DNA from: Beroe forskalii
Lineage: Eukaryota > Ctenophora > Nuda > Beroida > Beroidae
DNA: 64,000 nt
Assembly: GCA_011033025.1 (NCBI GenBank)
Contig: WFMF01000083.1
Span: 124,001-188,000 of the forward strand
Direction of reading: 5' to 3'
Shown here piece by piece: positions 33,935-46,540 of the stretch (its first letter is position 1; the number at the start of each line of letters is the position of its first letter). The translations under genes and the position numbers were made by a program. The notes under the pieces were generated by a model. That model ran no database searches and was not told the origin of the DNA. It was given only the letters and a program-made list of their open reading frames with translations.

Positions 33935-36900
33935 ATGGAGAGTCCAAAACGAAAAAGGCGTATTAAAACAGTGAAGGAAATAATAGAATCAGAGGATGTG
34001 GAACCAGACTTGAAGATTATTGATGGACTGTGTTATGTTGTTCCATACTGCTTCACACTAAGAACATATGCCAAGAAAAGATGGTTTGGTCAAAAAATTT
34101 TGCAAGTAAGGCAAGGCTATGGCCTATGCCAGTAGTCATTTGTTCTATATCATTATATTATTATATTAGTCCTTATCTGAATTGAGACCTCGTGGATACA
34201 GTATCAAACACCAATTTTTCACAAAAAAAAACAATTGTCTCTTATGACTGGGCCCTCTACCCCTGTTATGATCCTTTGAATAATTATTTATGTAACTTCC
34301 ATATTATGTTAAGTTCTTGTTCAACTCTTTGTTCAAGTCATGTTGTAGTTTGCACAATAAGAAACTTTTGCAGGTTTTGAGCAGAGAGTTCCAAGCATAT
34401 CCTTCTTCATATTATCAGGAATCTCTTGCTTCTGGAAGAATAACTGTTGATGATAAGGTTGTTGCTCCAGATTACCTACTCAAGGATCATGACTACATAG
34501 CACACAGAATACATCGCCATGAACCACCAGTGCTAGCAAAACCAATAAATGTTATTGCAGAGGATAACGAGGTATTTATTGTCAAATGAAGTGTACAAGT
34601 ATTTTTCTTAAAAATTGTCATTATCAATTTCAATTCTTAATTACCTGTAGGATATAGCTCAGTAAATTATAACTAGAATAGTGCTGTAATAATAGAAACC
34701 TTAGGAATGATATATTGAATTTGATATATTTGATTGAAGACATGTGGACGTGGGTCATGGACTCAGGGTCACATGCAGCTGATCATAGAAATGGTTTCAA
34801 GAGAGCTCCATTTGTGGATTTGAAAATGAAACTCATGCAGTACACTCGAAACATATCTGAATCCTATTGTAGTATGATACTGATAGTGGAAATCTTGTTA
34901 TATGATTGTAGAATCTATTAATGCTTATTGCTTGATTTTAGGTCCTGGTAGTTGAGAAGCCTGCTTCAATTCCTATCCACACTACTGGCAAATATCGTCA
35001 CAATACACTTCTCAAGACATTAGAGCGCAAGCACTCTCAGAAACTGTATACCTGTCATCGGTTGGATAGACTGACTTCAGGAATCATTGTTATTCTCAAA
35101 AACCCTGAAAAGGCTAAGCAGTATGCTGCTCTGGTGAGTAGTTGGTTTCATAGAGTGCTTTAATCAATATTAGCCAATTTTGAGGGTACTTGTAGGCGTG
35201 CAATAATATAGAGTTACTCAACGAATAAGTGTGAAGTAACATGATTTATGCCACGAGCGAAGCGAGTTGCATAAATCGCATTATTCACCGAAGCCGAAGG
35301 CTGAGTTGAATAATGATTTGTTTTCATCGAGGGCGCAGCCCGAGTTGAAAACATGCTGTTACTTCACACTTATGAGTTGTGTAACGATATTATTCACCAA
35401 GTGTACAAAAGTACGAAGCTTTGACCCTTTAAAAGGCTGAGGTTTTTAGCATTCTGCACAGTTCACAGCAGAAAAGGACGTTCTCTAGTATCACTTTTTT
35501 GGTGGAGAGCAATTATCTACTGATCAGTCAAGGTAGCAGTGTGCCAGCTCTCCCAGCAGAAAAGGACGTTCTATCGTATCACTTATTTGGCCCAAGTGTT
35601 GAATAACATCATAAAAATGGCAAATAACACGGTGAAAGAGTGGAATAACATGGTAAAAGTGTGTAATAATACCAAAAGAGTGGAGTAATACGACAAAAAA
35701 CTCAAAATAATACGTTTGTATTCAACCGGTATAACCCCACCACATGGTGAATAATAAGTAATATTGCACTCCTCACATTGGCTAATACACTAAGAGCATG
35801 GCAAATGGTCATGACGCTGATAAAATTATTGCACTCGGCTTCGCCTCGTGCAATAATTTGGTATTGTCGCACTCGGCCTGCTCCTCGTGCGACAATACAA
35901 ATTATTGCACTCGTCTTCGCCTCGTGCAATAATTTTTATTAGCGCATTCCCAGCCATGCTCTAAGCGTATATTGTTGTAGATTGTTTGATACAATCGACA
36001 TTCAATCCAAAACCTGTTTAATGTTTTATTTTGTTGGCTCAAAGCTCTCATTTCATCAAAATGAACAAAATTTTCATACCACCTGTCCAATAATGGGGGA
36101 ATAATGGGGAGGCAGCCGCCTGTGTCACCTTCCCCTACCTATGCCCCATCTTATAATGTACCTATTCGTTGAATGTGATGTTTAAAGTGTGAAAAATTTA
36201 TACATAAGAAAAATCTAGGAAGTAAATTATTAATATCATTTCTACTTTTTCAGTTTCGAGACCAAAAAGTAAGTAAAACATACCTGGCCCTCTGCATTGG
36301 TGAAGTACCAGATGGTAAGTTTTCTTGTTCTGAACCCATTTTACAAGTGAGTCACAAGTTGGGTATCAACAAGGTGGATCATGAACAAGGCAAACCTGCT
36401 CACACTGACTTCACAAGACTCCACTACGACATCGAAACTAACAGGAGTTTGGTGCTCTGTGAACCAAGGACTGGGAAGATGCATCAAATCAGAGTACATC
36501 TTGCCCATTGTGGATTCCCAATACCTAATGATCCAATCTACTCCAGAGAAAACTGGGCAAAGAAGAGTACAGAGGAATTCAGCAAGGAGCTTACAGAAGC
36601 CTTGTTTAGGACAGATAATGTAACCCACTTCATCAAGGAACAAGCGAATTGTGAATCACCTGTAACAGCTGAATCTAATGAAAAACCAACCAGAAATGAT
36701 TCACGTGCCCTGGATTATAAGACTGTTCTGCCAGAAAATGACGAAAAATCAACTGATCCTTCAAAGCAATCTCCTTCGTCTCTCGGTTCACAGAATGCCG
36801 AAATTGATAAAAATATTTCAGATAACATGCTACAACCTGAGCAAACTACCATAACACAAAATGAACAAACTAAAATTTCTGGTGATGGTTTGAAGACTGC

Positions 36901-37162
36901 TTCTCATATTTCTATAACCCCTGAAGGTGATTTTGTTCTAGATGGGGTTGTTCACAAGCGCATCCCTCAGCTGAGTTATGAGGCCGGATGTCCTGAGTGT
37001 CAGTGGACACGTCTTGTGCCTCGTCGAGAGGACATGTTCATATTCCTTCATGCCGTGAGATATGAGTTAGATGGGAATGTGTATGTGTCACAGCTTCCAG
37101 ATTGGTGTCCAAAAGAGTGGATTCCGAGTAAATATCATAAACATCTCAAACTAGATTCCTAA
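33935..37162 (+). CDS. RPUSD2: RluA-family pseudouridine synthase (RPUSD2/Rib2 type)
   Basis: Coding exons 33935-34105, 34374-34571, 34942-35133 and 36254-37162, all joining in phase 0 with GT/AG borders, give 489 residues (human RPUSD2 about 545). The enzyme isomerises uridine to pseudouridine in RNA. Residues 1-57 start with a basic MESPKRKRRIK, then YVVPYCFTLRTYAKKRW, typical of this subfamily. 58-123 form the S4-like RNA-binding region ending HRHEPPV. The catalytic motif HRLDRLTSG is at 162-170, with Asp165 the expected nucleophile. RTGKMHQIRVHL at 259-270 is the second conserved motif. A Ser/Thr/Asn/Gln-rich insert of about 100 residues (after 300) separates it from the C-terminal part, with a CPEC pair and WCPKEWIPSKY as in Rib2/RPUSD2 proteins. 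Intron 3 is enlarged by two cloverleaf MITEs. Confidence 0.92.
35202..35394. mobile_element. Cloverleaf MITE C, copy 1
   Basis: In intron 3 of the RPUSD2-like gene. Inverted ends aataatat...aagtgtgaagtaac / gttacttcacactt...atattatt. Three hairpins inside: gatttatgc..gcataaatc, attattcac..gttgaataat and gttttcatcgag..cgagttgaaaac, each with a GC-rich tip (cgagcgaagcgag, cgaagccgaaggctgag, cgagggcgcagcccgag). Confidence 0.75.
35787..35968. mobile_element. Cloverleaf MITE C-like, copy 2
   Basis: In the same intron. Inverted ends taagagcatggc...gctgataaaa and ttttattagcgc...gccatgctcta close three hairpins: attattgcactcgg..cgtgcaataat, tattgtcgcactcgg..cgtgcgacaata and attattgcactcgtc..cgtgcaataat. 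The end sequence differs from copy 1; the three-hairpin layout is the same. 35395-35786 between the two elements has no feature beyond short 'gtggaataacatggtaaaag' repeats. Confidence 0.75.
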
Positions 37163-37533
37163 AATCCACATATCCGTGACCAATTCTTCCTCTAGCCCTA
37201 TTTTGGTGGCTTAATTCAGATTTTATATTTCAACTCTTTTTAAATTTATCAAATGGTATTTCAGTTTCTTTTGTAAGTGATTGTGGGTGATTAAGCTTGG
37301 TTTTTTAACCAATTGGCTATTTAACTTAAGTATTATTGTATTGATTTGCTTCATGACATAATATTATTCCCCTCTACGAGTTGGCTATTGCAAATGCCTT
37401 GATAAAAAGTATTATCTTACCAATAGATGTATATTTACCTGCATAAAATGTACAGAAGATCAAAGGGAAATAGTAAAGTATTACACTCACATAATTTATT
37501 AATTTATTATACCCACCACACTCACTCCCATCA

Positions 37534-37862
37534 TACCCTAGAAGTAATAGAGGTCCCCTTGACAATGTGTATTATGCCCTAGAAGTAATAGAGGTGCCCT
37601 TGACAATGTGTATTATACCCTAGAGGTAATAGAGGTGCCCTTGACAATGTGTATTATGCCCTAGAGGTAATAGAGGTGCCCTTGACAATGTGTATTATAC
37701 CCTAGAGGTAATAGAGGTGCCCTTGACAATGTGTATTATGCCCTAGAGGTAATAGAGGTGCCCTTGACAATGTGTATTATACCCTAGAAGTAATAGAGGT
37801 GCCCTTGACAATGTGTATTATGGCCTAGAAGTAATAGAGGTGCCCTTGACAATGTGTATTAT
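37534..37862 (+). repeat. 41-bp minisatellite, eight copies
   Basis: The unit ccctagaagtaatagaggtg...gtgtattat is repeated eight times with near identity. Units alternate 'tatgccctagargt' and 'tataccctagargt', which gives an 82-bp higher-order period. It lies 370 bp after the RPUSD2-like stop codon; 37163-37533 holds the probable 3' UTR. Confidence 0.9.
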
Positions 37863-38654
37863 GCTCACGCAACACCACACATACGAGCTCTCTTGACACA
37901 CGACAAACTATAAATAATCTATGAGACCTGGTGTGATTGGTGACAGCTGGCGCCAGGAATCCTCTGGACCACTAGAATTCAACACTGAACCACTTGCATG
38001 AACCACAATGTACCCTACACGCGAACTGACGTATTTTACAAGAGTTAACTGAAAATTAGATCTAACGGAGTGTTTCTAGTTCCACTACATACCGGGTGCT
38101 ATGACATCATCATGACGTAACATTACGATAGGGAGAATGAGATCACCCCTGTAATAACTTGTACAGACACTAACTCCGCACGTATTTCAATGACAATTTA
38201 CCTGGCTGTCAAATTTGACTCCTTTGTGATGTCTGGAATCAGTGGATTTTAAACCACGCTCCGCAGCACCCACATCATTGAGCTCATGGATGTTAGGTGT
38301 ACGACCTGAGAGGTCCAAGCCCTGTAACCCTATACCGTTTCTCGGTACTATTTTATAATACTTCGGCTCTAGATGACTTATAAGCTCACTGCTCTCGATA
38401 CTGGCCACCACTCATCGGTTGTCAGTGACAACACGTGACCCTCGTCTCGGCTGATGATTGGTCGCCGTAACACTACCATATATGGGAGTGATGGTCATTA
38501 CACACGTGTTTTGCGAGCATAATGTCATATATTATGTAGTGGGAAGCCGTATAAAAAGTGAGAGATAAGCCGGACTGACTGTGTTTCAAGTGTTCCTTTT
38601 AATTGATGTTTCGTGTGCTAATGTGAGCCTCTCTCTCTCGGAGTGAGTGTATTG

Positions 38655-38692
<38 letters not shown>

Positions 38693-40617
38693 AGTGTCGT
38701 CTCCTAAGGACCAGACAGAGGCCAGGCTGTATCTAGTTTCATTCTCCGTTTTGAGAGCTGTGTCATGTGTTGTACAGAGTGTGATTTGGACTGGATCATC
38801 GAATCCGGGTTAAATTATAACATCGCCTGCGTTAGTTTTGACACACTGGAGTTAGTTCTAGGGATTCTAGCGTCCGTCTTATGATATGACGTACACAAGG
38901 TTATAGTATTATTATCATACAGTTTATGTTGACACCGCTCCTTACAGCTTGATCATATTGCTAGGTTCGAGGTATCACGTGTTACGTAATGTTCCAAAAT
39001 ATAATAGCACTATAAAAATAGTTAACATATCCATTGAATATAATATGTAGTTCTAACGTTTAAAAATATTAAAGTTTGATGAAAGGCTTCGTAGCCCGTG
39101 ATTGGTGTTCCTTAAACGGCCACTCCTGCGCCGTCAGGTTTAGTTTACACACTGAACTTGTATAATGTGCTGAGCTCATGACACAGATGTGTGATCTATC
39201 ATCGTCAACCGCTCATAGAGTTCACTGACTGTACTCGCATCACATGTAGTGACCACTCCATATACACAGGCAAGTGTACTGTTTGTACATCGTCAGTTTA
39301 GATCATACTTTCATACTTTCATTAATACACTCACTCATACACTCACTCATACACTCACAAATCACACGCACATTCACACATGCATACTTACCCTACTTAG
39401 AAAGCACATAGAACTTGTCATCACCTCAAAGAACTTGCAGGATAGAACAATCTTATTAGATAGCTATTATCATTACTTCCTTTAAATCATTCACTTAAAT
39501 TCAGACATTGCTGCAGTCAGTAGACTGTTTAGTCGTTATTTCTGAGAAATAGTAAGCCTCAATTCTCATATTTACATTCTTTTAAATCCTGCTTTATTCA
39601 TTTCTGTCGTAGACTTATTCTGCTTCGACCGTTCTTTGTGCCATGGGCCTCAAATGAAGTTTTATTGAAATTTAAGGGTACGGTCTACTACCTAGACTTG
39701 GAAATATGGAAGTTGGGAATCATACCCACTTTGTCGCGACGTTTTATCTTCGGACACTACACCTTTTTAGTACACCTGAGTATTTATCATAAAACCTCAA
39801 TTAGTCGTTTCTAAGTCTCAGGAGCATATAATTATCTGAAAATAAACGCAGTTTAACGGTGTACTATACACATTACACACTGCGTGTGAATATTACGTTC
39901 TCAGAATTTGAAGAACTGTATAGTGTGTAGATTACGGACTAATGATTTTAAAAGGGTTTACTGTAGGCTTACAGGATTACTGGAACGTACATGCCATGAC
40001 TAATAAATTTGCCTTCATGTTTTACCAAATTACCATGCTGTGTGGTTTTGTTGTGTTCTTTTATTTCATTTGAAGACGATTTTCTGCAGAAATTAGAGCA
40101 CCGGTTAAACTTATCAGAGTGTCAAAACGTGTTCACCTATATGTGGGGTTTAATGAGAATTATATAACAGAAAATAGCGGCTGTGTTTAATGTTGCGTTA
40201 TTTGAGATTTTATTTTATAACTATAGCTCTGGTGGCAATTAAACTTTTTTAACAGTTAAATGCAGCTTGATAGTCATGCACACATTCGATCATTTTAACA
40301 ATGTTTTATGAAAGCGTAGTAGTACAGCAGTTTACGATGGAGCCGTTAAATTTAACATGTCACTGTTAGTAGTTGTTCTTACAAGCAACTTCTTGTTGTC
40401 TTTTTTGTTGTTTCAAACGGCAGAACTATTTGAAGCAGTGTCGTGTTTGAAGAAGTCTGAAGCTTGCTAAGTGCTCACATTTCTCAGAAAATCTTCTCCA
40501 GAAAACGCTTATATTTATTTTATTTGTAAGAAAACGCTATTAAAAAGTTAAAAGTTCTTAGTGTGTTATATGTTGCTTTAGTTTTGTAAAGGTGTTCTAT
40601 AGCTTCGCTAATCGCAA
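37863..40617. other. Intergenic, no supported gene; simple repeats
   Basis: Contains a (GT)n run near 38660-38692 and 'acactcactcat' repeats near 39330-39358. A frame at 38187-38411 (minus) has no ATG and an in-frame stop just upstream, so it is not called. The rest is AT-rich without domains. Confidence 0.4.
38550..38556 (+). promoter_or_regulatory. Possible TATA box
   Basis: TATAAAA with a gactgactgtg initiator-like stretch about 25-30 nt downstream. No coding exon follows closely, so it could serve a distant exon, an LTR or nothing. Confidence 0.2.
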
Positions 40618-41427
40618 TCTATTATATATAAAGTAAAGTCACACGTGAATAATGTTTGTCTGTGCCGCCGTATACAATTAAATTTGAGCTTGCCAAGATG
40701 ATATCAAGAGAAAGGAAGGCGAAAGGGAGAAAAGAGGTGCCGTTGCTATGGAAACTAATTTTTGCGCACGTGCAGATTATAATCAGTGCTATGCGAGAGC
40801 TTTCCATTACACTACTACTGTTAAATGCTGTGCTGACATAGTTTTTGAAAATTTGACGTTGTTTTACATCAAATTCAAGATCTCAAGATGGAGAATGGAC
40901 ATGAATTGAATAACGGAGGATATTTTCGATGAATTGTTTTCTGTGGCAGACTTTGGCAGATAATCAATGCTGAGTCGGTGATAACAATAGTAACTATAGT
41001 TTCGAAATTAGCCGTTTAGTTTACAAAGTGTACAATTCAATCGAGTCGAATATAGGTGTAGCAGATTACGAAGACAGTTCCTGGCCTGGATTAATGTAAA
41101 CAAAACAAAATGGTGCAATGTCAGTATCAGTATGAGAATAAACATTATAGGCTTCTTGCAATCAAAACGGAACGCTGGAACAAAAATCACATGGTTTAGC
41201 ATAACTAATACTAACCGACGCCGTTCTATTTTCCACTCTGCTCCTTCATAAAATTGAATAATGATTTAATTGATTTCGTTATGAATAACTTTAAATCTAA
41301 TTGAAATTTTTGATGCGGCAAAAAGTATCCAATCAATTTGAATGGTAGTTTTTAAAATTTGCAAACGAGGTGCTGCGTTTGCGTAGCTGTGTGATCTGTG
41401 CATATGCAGGCCCAACGGGCCTGCTAG
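40618..41427 (+). mobile_element. Non-autonomous Helitron A
   Basis: Starts TCTATTATATATAAAG and ends with the hairpin GCAGGCCCAACGGGCCTGC running into CTAG, inserted between A (40617) and T (41428). These are the diagnostic Helitron ends: 5' TC, 3' hairpin then CTRR, A/T insertion. It is 810 bp with no Rep/helicase. The subterminal 'atgtttgtctgtgc' is shared with copies B-E. Nearly identical to copy B, so recent. Confidence 0.88.
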
Positions 41428-44400
41428 TCTATGAATATAATAGAAATACTTCAAGTTTCTAGTACAGTAGAACTGACCAAACCATTGTCAGTTAAACATA
41501 AATATTAAGACGTGTGAATTGTGATTATGTATATCAGCAAGCTCTCAGCCTCTCACAAGGCACAAAGTTTAGGTCCCCCTTGATAAGCACTTAATTAGGC
41601 ATGGTTTTGTTATTATAATATCAAAGTTGGCCATTGTAGCAGAATATTAAATATCTTTGTGTGAGTGTGCTGTGATTTTGTGTGCATGCATGTGTTCTGA
41701 GTACTGACTAGTGACTACTGGACCTGGGGTGGTTCATTTGATTAAGGTTCGTTAAATAAAAACAACAAACTTTGTAATCAAAAGCCTTTGCAAGCTAAGT
41801 GGGTGGTATATCTAAAACTACATAGTCCAAGAATTTTCTTAATAAGCTATTCCACTATTGCCTATTATTCTATTGCCCATATTCTATTGCCTATAATATA
41901 TGCAATTGAACCCGTTAGCTTTTTAATGATAGTTCCCTGAATTGGTATTTGGTCAAGATCCCTGACAAGTCACATTGTTTCATCGTATGACGAATTTTCT
42001 AATAGCCTCCTCCTCCTCCTCCGAACGCACTCTGTTCGACTCTGAGAAGGAAGAAAGTAAGAAGCACTCCAGCACTCCACAGTGTGAATGATGCTATTGT
42101 TGCACTCTCGTAACTGTTACTTTTGGTATAAACACATTGTCTTTCTTACTGTCTCTCTCTCGCTTGTAACACGCACCTTCCATTTCTTTGAGCTCACTCT
42201 GTATAATAGTGCCACGTTAAACTCCGCGCACGAGAAATAGGCGGTTAAGATGACATCATTATCATAGCATAATGTAGTCAATTGATGACGTTGAACCGCC
42301 TATTTCTCGTGCAATGCGTAGAGTACGTACTCTGACGTTTCAACACACATGGGTCTCTCTGTGATGGTCACGTTACCCAGTAGGTGGTATGTAATATTAT
42401 TATAGGACATGTTATGGTACATATAAGGGGATATCATAGATTCTCTTTCTCTAAATCGCCAATATTTTCAAAATGTGTGTCTATAAACCTATAAGTCTAT
42501 TAGTTAAATGCTTGTCTAGAGTCTGTGTGGTACCAATATGAAAGTTTCGTAAAATTTTAATGAACAGGGGGTGTTGAACGTGCCATATTATGTACCATTG
42601 TTCCACACCATGTAAACTTGGTTCACTCCCAACGTATTGAAACGCTGCTAATGTAATTGCTGTTTTGGTATATCTATCTCCAAAATTTCTAACACCACAC
42701 TTTGTCATTCTATTCTTACTCAAATGAGACAAGAATTACGAATTAGGTTGGACTGAAATCTTCTGTTCGATTCTCGACTCAGTGTACAAATTAGAAGTTC
42801 GCCAAAATATTATATAATTACATTGAACTTCTTTGCCATTTTTGCAATGAATAATGCTGTAATTTGCGCCTTATTTTCATTTCCATCCACTCGTTAACTT
42901 AATTACTTGTGCACTAATGTAAATGTGCCCTAGATCCTTGCCCTATAAAAGATGAAAGCGGTCATATTATTTACCGCGATTCATTATGCGCAAAATAAAG
43001 GGCACTCATTATATATCATAACGCATTGCATATAGCGCACTAACTCGTAGAATTATGCTTGAAATCCAATTTACTAATTAAATAATTAGTCTTGACATTT
43101 GTAGGACCTCTTTATCCAAATGCCGTGTTATAGCTTGTTTCGTTGTGTACATTATACATTGAATTAAACAGTATACACGCGGACATATTGTATTTCAAAG
43201 GACACATGTATATGTACTTCAATGTATATATACACATCTTCCCTTATTATTCCATGCGTAGCATGCGTCGTATGTGGATATTATGTAATATGTAATTTGC
43301 TTGAATTTACTGCCATGTATCCCAGTGTCAATGCTGTGACCTTATGGCCTCTATAAGAGTTGACTTGCTCTACTATCTCTTGTGTATTGTAGATTTTGCG
43401 GACATTGTCATGACTCATAGTTATATACATCTGAAATTTCATTTTTCAAAGTGTAACCTCTAAAATAAAATGATGATTTAATCATGATGTAATATAGATT
43501 TCACATTTCAATGACATTTCTTTGATAGAATCATACAGTAGTTAGTTTTCAGCGATAAAATATTTCTCATAGGCGAATGTTACTTATGAAGTTATGAAAA
43601 GGAGTTCTTTGGATGACTTTATGAACAATGAGGCACAGGGCAACTTTCATTACTGCATTATCATTCCATATGGTTCCATACGAGCACTAAAGATGTCTCG
43701 TTTCTGTTTTAAACCATTCATATTATAGAAATGTACATAATAAAACTCATTTACTTGACTACAAAGATGACTGTATTTGTTCTACAAAGAAGAACTCATT
43801 TACTTTTTTTGTTAATCCATTTTTACTCGCATTTCCTTTACTCAAAGAACAAGAATGTTGTGGACACTTTCGAAACTCGTTTGAAAGATAATACTATTTT
43901 CATTTATCATGGCAAGATTCTACACCTATAGCTCAAATGGGGAGCTGCAGCCTGAAATTAAAATTCAATGTTACATACATGCAGAGTGCTCTTGGGCTTC
44001 GAGTACAAATCAATTCATTGATAAGTCTTCCCGTTATCAATACTTTCATTGAGTACTCTCTTACCCATATTTCCCATTAACATTAAACTTTGTACACAAC
44101 ATTCATCTAGTTCCTTTTAGCTTTTCAGCTAAGGAAAACAGCGATCTGTTTGTTCTTTTCATTCATTTATAGTAAGTAAGATAGAAATTTGTCCATGAAA
44201 AGCTGATAAATTCGGAGAAAAAGAAATTAATCTGCGAAATGAGCTCAGAAAAATTTGCTGGCTGTAAGTGTTGAAACCAGGTAGAGTGATTTTAATTTGC
44301 ACCCTATTGCTTCTAGAGTTCTAGGGTATTTGACATGTCCGTATATATATGGCACCTTTGAATGTATTCGGTATATAAGGCAAATTACATTTTGCTAATT

Positions 44401-44951
44401 GCTGCTTGGTAATGTCAAATTAAATTGCCCTCTCTATACCATACTGACAGAATAATTAAGTTATTAGGTAGTACGTAGTTCAGTTAATTATTTCAATTTT
44501 ACTAAATTTGATAAATCATCGATGTACAATTCATGTAGTAATGTAGAAGTTTTATAGTTTTTCAAATTACCTTCAATCAGAATATCTTGAATCATATTAT
44601 AGGGAACACAATACATTCCATTACAATTTCAAATGATTAGTCGCTTCAACTATGACATGTATCATCAAATGCTTTGAAATTCTTCACTATTAATAACATT
44701 TGATTTCGTACATATCAGCTTTAGCTTTCCTGTATCCATTACTAAACCAGCTCTCAGTTAATTAAACCAAGTTCTGAGTGTTTGGGGTGTGTTCAGTAAG
44801 TGTGAGTCTAAAAACCCTACATTACCTAATGCTCTAATGCTGCTATCAGGGAACATTTGAATGACTTCACATATTCACTTGAATGACTTCGAGTTATTAT
44901 TAGTTTGGGTTCCGAAGAGCTATTATTGTGTTTAGTTATCGATAACTTTCA
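41428..44951. other. Intergenic, no gene seen
   Basis: AT-rich, with short open frames lacking domains. It contains a (CTC)n tract near 42005 and the hairpin element at 42228. Nothing else is recognised. Confidence 0.4.
42228..42312. mobile_element. AGGCGGTT hairpin MITE, copy 1
   Basis: Inverted arms gcacgagaaataggcggtt and aaccgcctatttctcgtgc, with 'gatgacatcattatcat' in the loop. About 85 bp. Related copies lie at 57972 and 62359 in the Rap1 gene. Confidence 0.75.
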
Positions 44952-46540
44952 TCTTATATATAACTAGCAGGCCCGTTGGGCCTGCATATGCACAGATCAC
45001 ACAGCTACGCAAACGCAGCACCTCGTTTGCAAATTTTAAAACTACCATTCAAATTGATTGGATACTTTTGCCGCATCAAAAATTTCAATTAGATTTAAAG
45101 TTATTCATAACGAAATCAATTAAATCATTATTCAATTTTATGAAGGAGCAGAGTGGAAAATAGAACGGCGTCGGTTAGTATTAGTTATACTAAACCATGT
45201 GATTTTTGTTCCAGCGTTCCGTTTGATTGCAAGAAGCCTTAGATGTTTATTCTCATACTGATACTGACATTGCACCATTTTGTTTTGTTTACATTAATCC
45301 AGGCCAGGAACTGTCTTCGTAATCTGCTACACCTATATTCGACTCGATTGAATTGTACACTTTGTAAACTAAACGGCTAATTTCGAAACTATAGTTACTA
45401 TTGTTATCACCGACTCAGCATTGATTATCTACCAAAGTCTGCCACAGAAAACAATTCATCGAAAATATCCTCCGTTATTCAATTCATGTCCATTCTCCAT
45501 CTTGAGATCTTGAATTTGATGTAAAACAACGTCAAATTTTCAAAAACTATGTCAGCACAGCATTTAACAGTAGTAGTGTAATGGAAAGCTCTCGCATAGC
45601 ACTGATTATAATCTGCACGTGCGCAAAATTAGTTTCCATAGCAACGGCACCTCTTTTCTCCTTTTGGCAAGCTCAAATTTAATTGTATACGGCGGCACAG
45701 ACAAACATTATTCACGTGTGACTTTACTTTATGTAATAGATTTGGAGATGGCACGTGAATTATGTTTGTCTGTGCGGGCGCACAGTTTAAATTTGAGCTT
45801 GCCAAGAAAATATCAACTTATCAAGAGAAACGAACGGGGCAAATGTGCTTATTGGTGCCGTTGCCATGGGGACTGGAAACTGCACGTGCAGGTTATGATC
45901 AGTTGTATGCGAGTGCTTTCTGATACGTTGCTAACTGCTGCGTCGTGGTTTTTGTTAATTTTACGTCTTCTACATTTAGAATTAAAGATCTGAAGATAGA
46001 GAATGGGTATGGCTGGCATTGGGGAGGCTATAGGGGATAGAATTCCCTTTACGAATCAGTGGCAATGGTCGGCCAATTTATAAAATCGATGATTAAATTG
46101 GTTTCAACTAAATAATGTAAATCGAGCAATTATTGAAAGAAATTTTAGATTAGCCAAGGCAAAATCAAATTGAGCAAATTGGGCATGGCATATATTATTG
46201 CGAATTTGGGAATCTTGGCGTGAATCAATGTGCAATTCAGTATGCATGCACAGTTCTCAGTTCGCAGTTAAATTATCTTCGTCATACGATTGCAATTAGA
46301 CAAAACTGGCATTACTAAAAGTGACAAACGGATTATTGTAAATTTTGCTCCTTCATAAACTATTTCATATTTCAAAATTTGTAGCTGGCGTGAATGTATT
46401 AATTGTTTCAATTCTTCAATGCGGTAAGAATAAAAAAATTGTCTTGATAACTTGAATTGCAATTTTGGAATTCTGTGAGGGAGGCGGGGCGTAGCCTCGC
46501 CGAGTGAGCTACGTTTTAGAAGACCCAACGGGCCTGCTAG
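44952..46540 (+). mobile_element. Helitron C, split by Helitron B
   Basis: The 5' end TCTTATATATAA is at 44952-44963 and continues at 45741 as TTTGGAGATGGCACGTG. The two parts joined match the start of copy D. The 3' end is AGACCCAACGGGCCTGCTAG at 46540. Copy B sits exactly between an A and a T of C, which confirms both boundaries. Confidence 0.85.
44964..45740 (-). mobile_element. Non-autonomous Helitron B
   Basis: Reverse orientation: CTAGCAGGCCCGTTGGGCC at 44964 (3' end) and TAATAGA ending 45740 (5' TCTATTA). Nearly identical to copy A over most of its length. Inserted in copy C. Confidence 0.88.

Noticed and set aside
37534..37862. CRISPR array
   Set aside because: Units are contiguous 41-bp tandem repeats without unique spacers, in a eukaryotic setting.
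37940..38000. Retroviral-type primer binding site (ctggcgccagg)
   Set aside because: The motif is a short palindrome and no paired LTRs, gag or pol were found nearby.
38187..38411. Minus-strand coding exon (starts VASIESSELISHLEPKYYK)
   Set aside because: No ATG, an in-frame stop directly upstream and no convincing acceptor; the CAG|GTAAAT at its end is suggestive but not enough.
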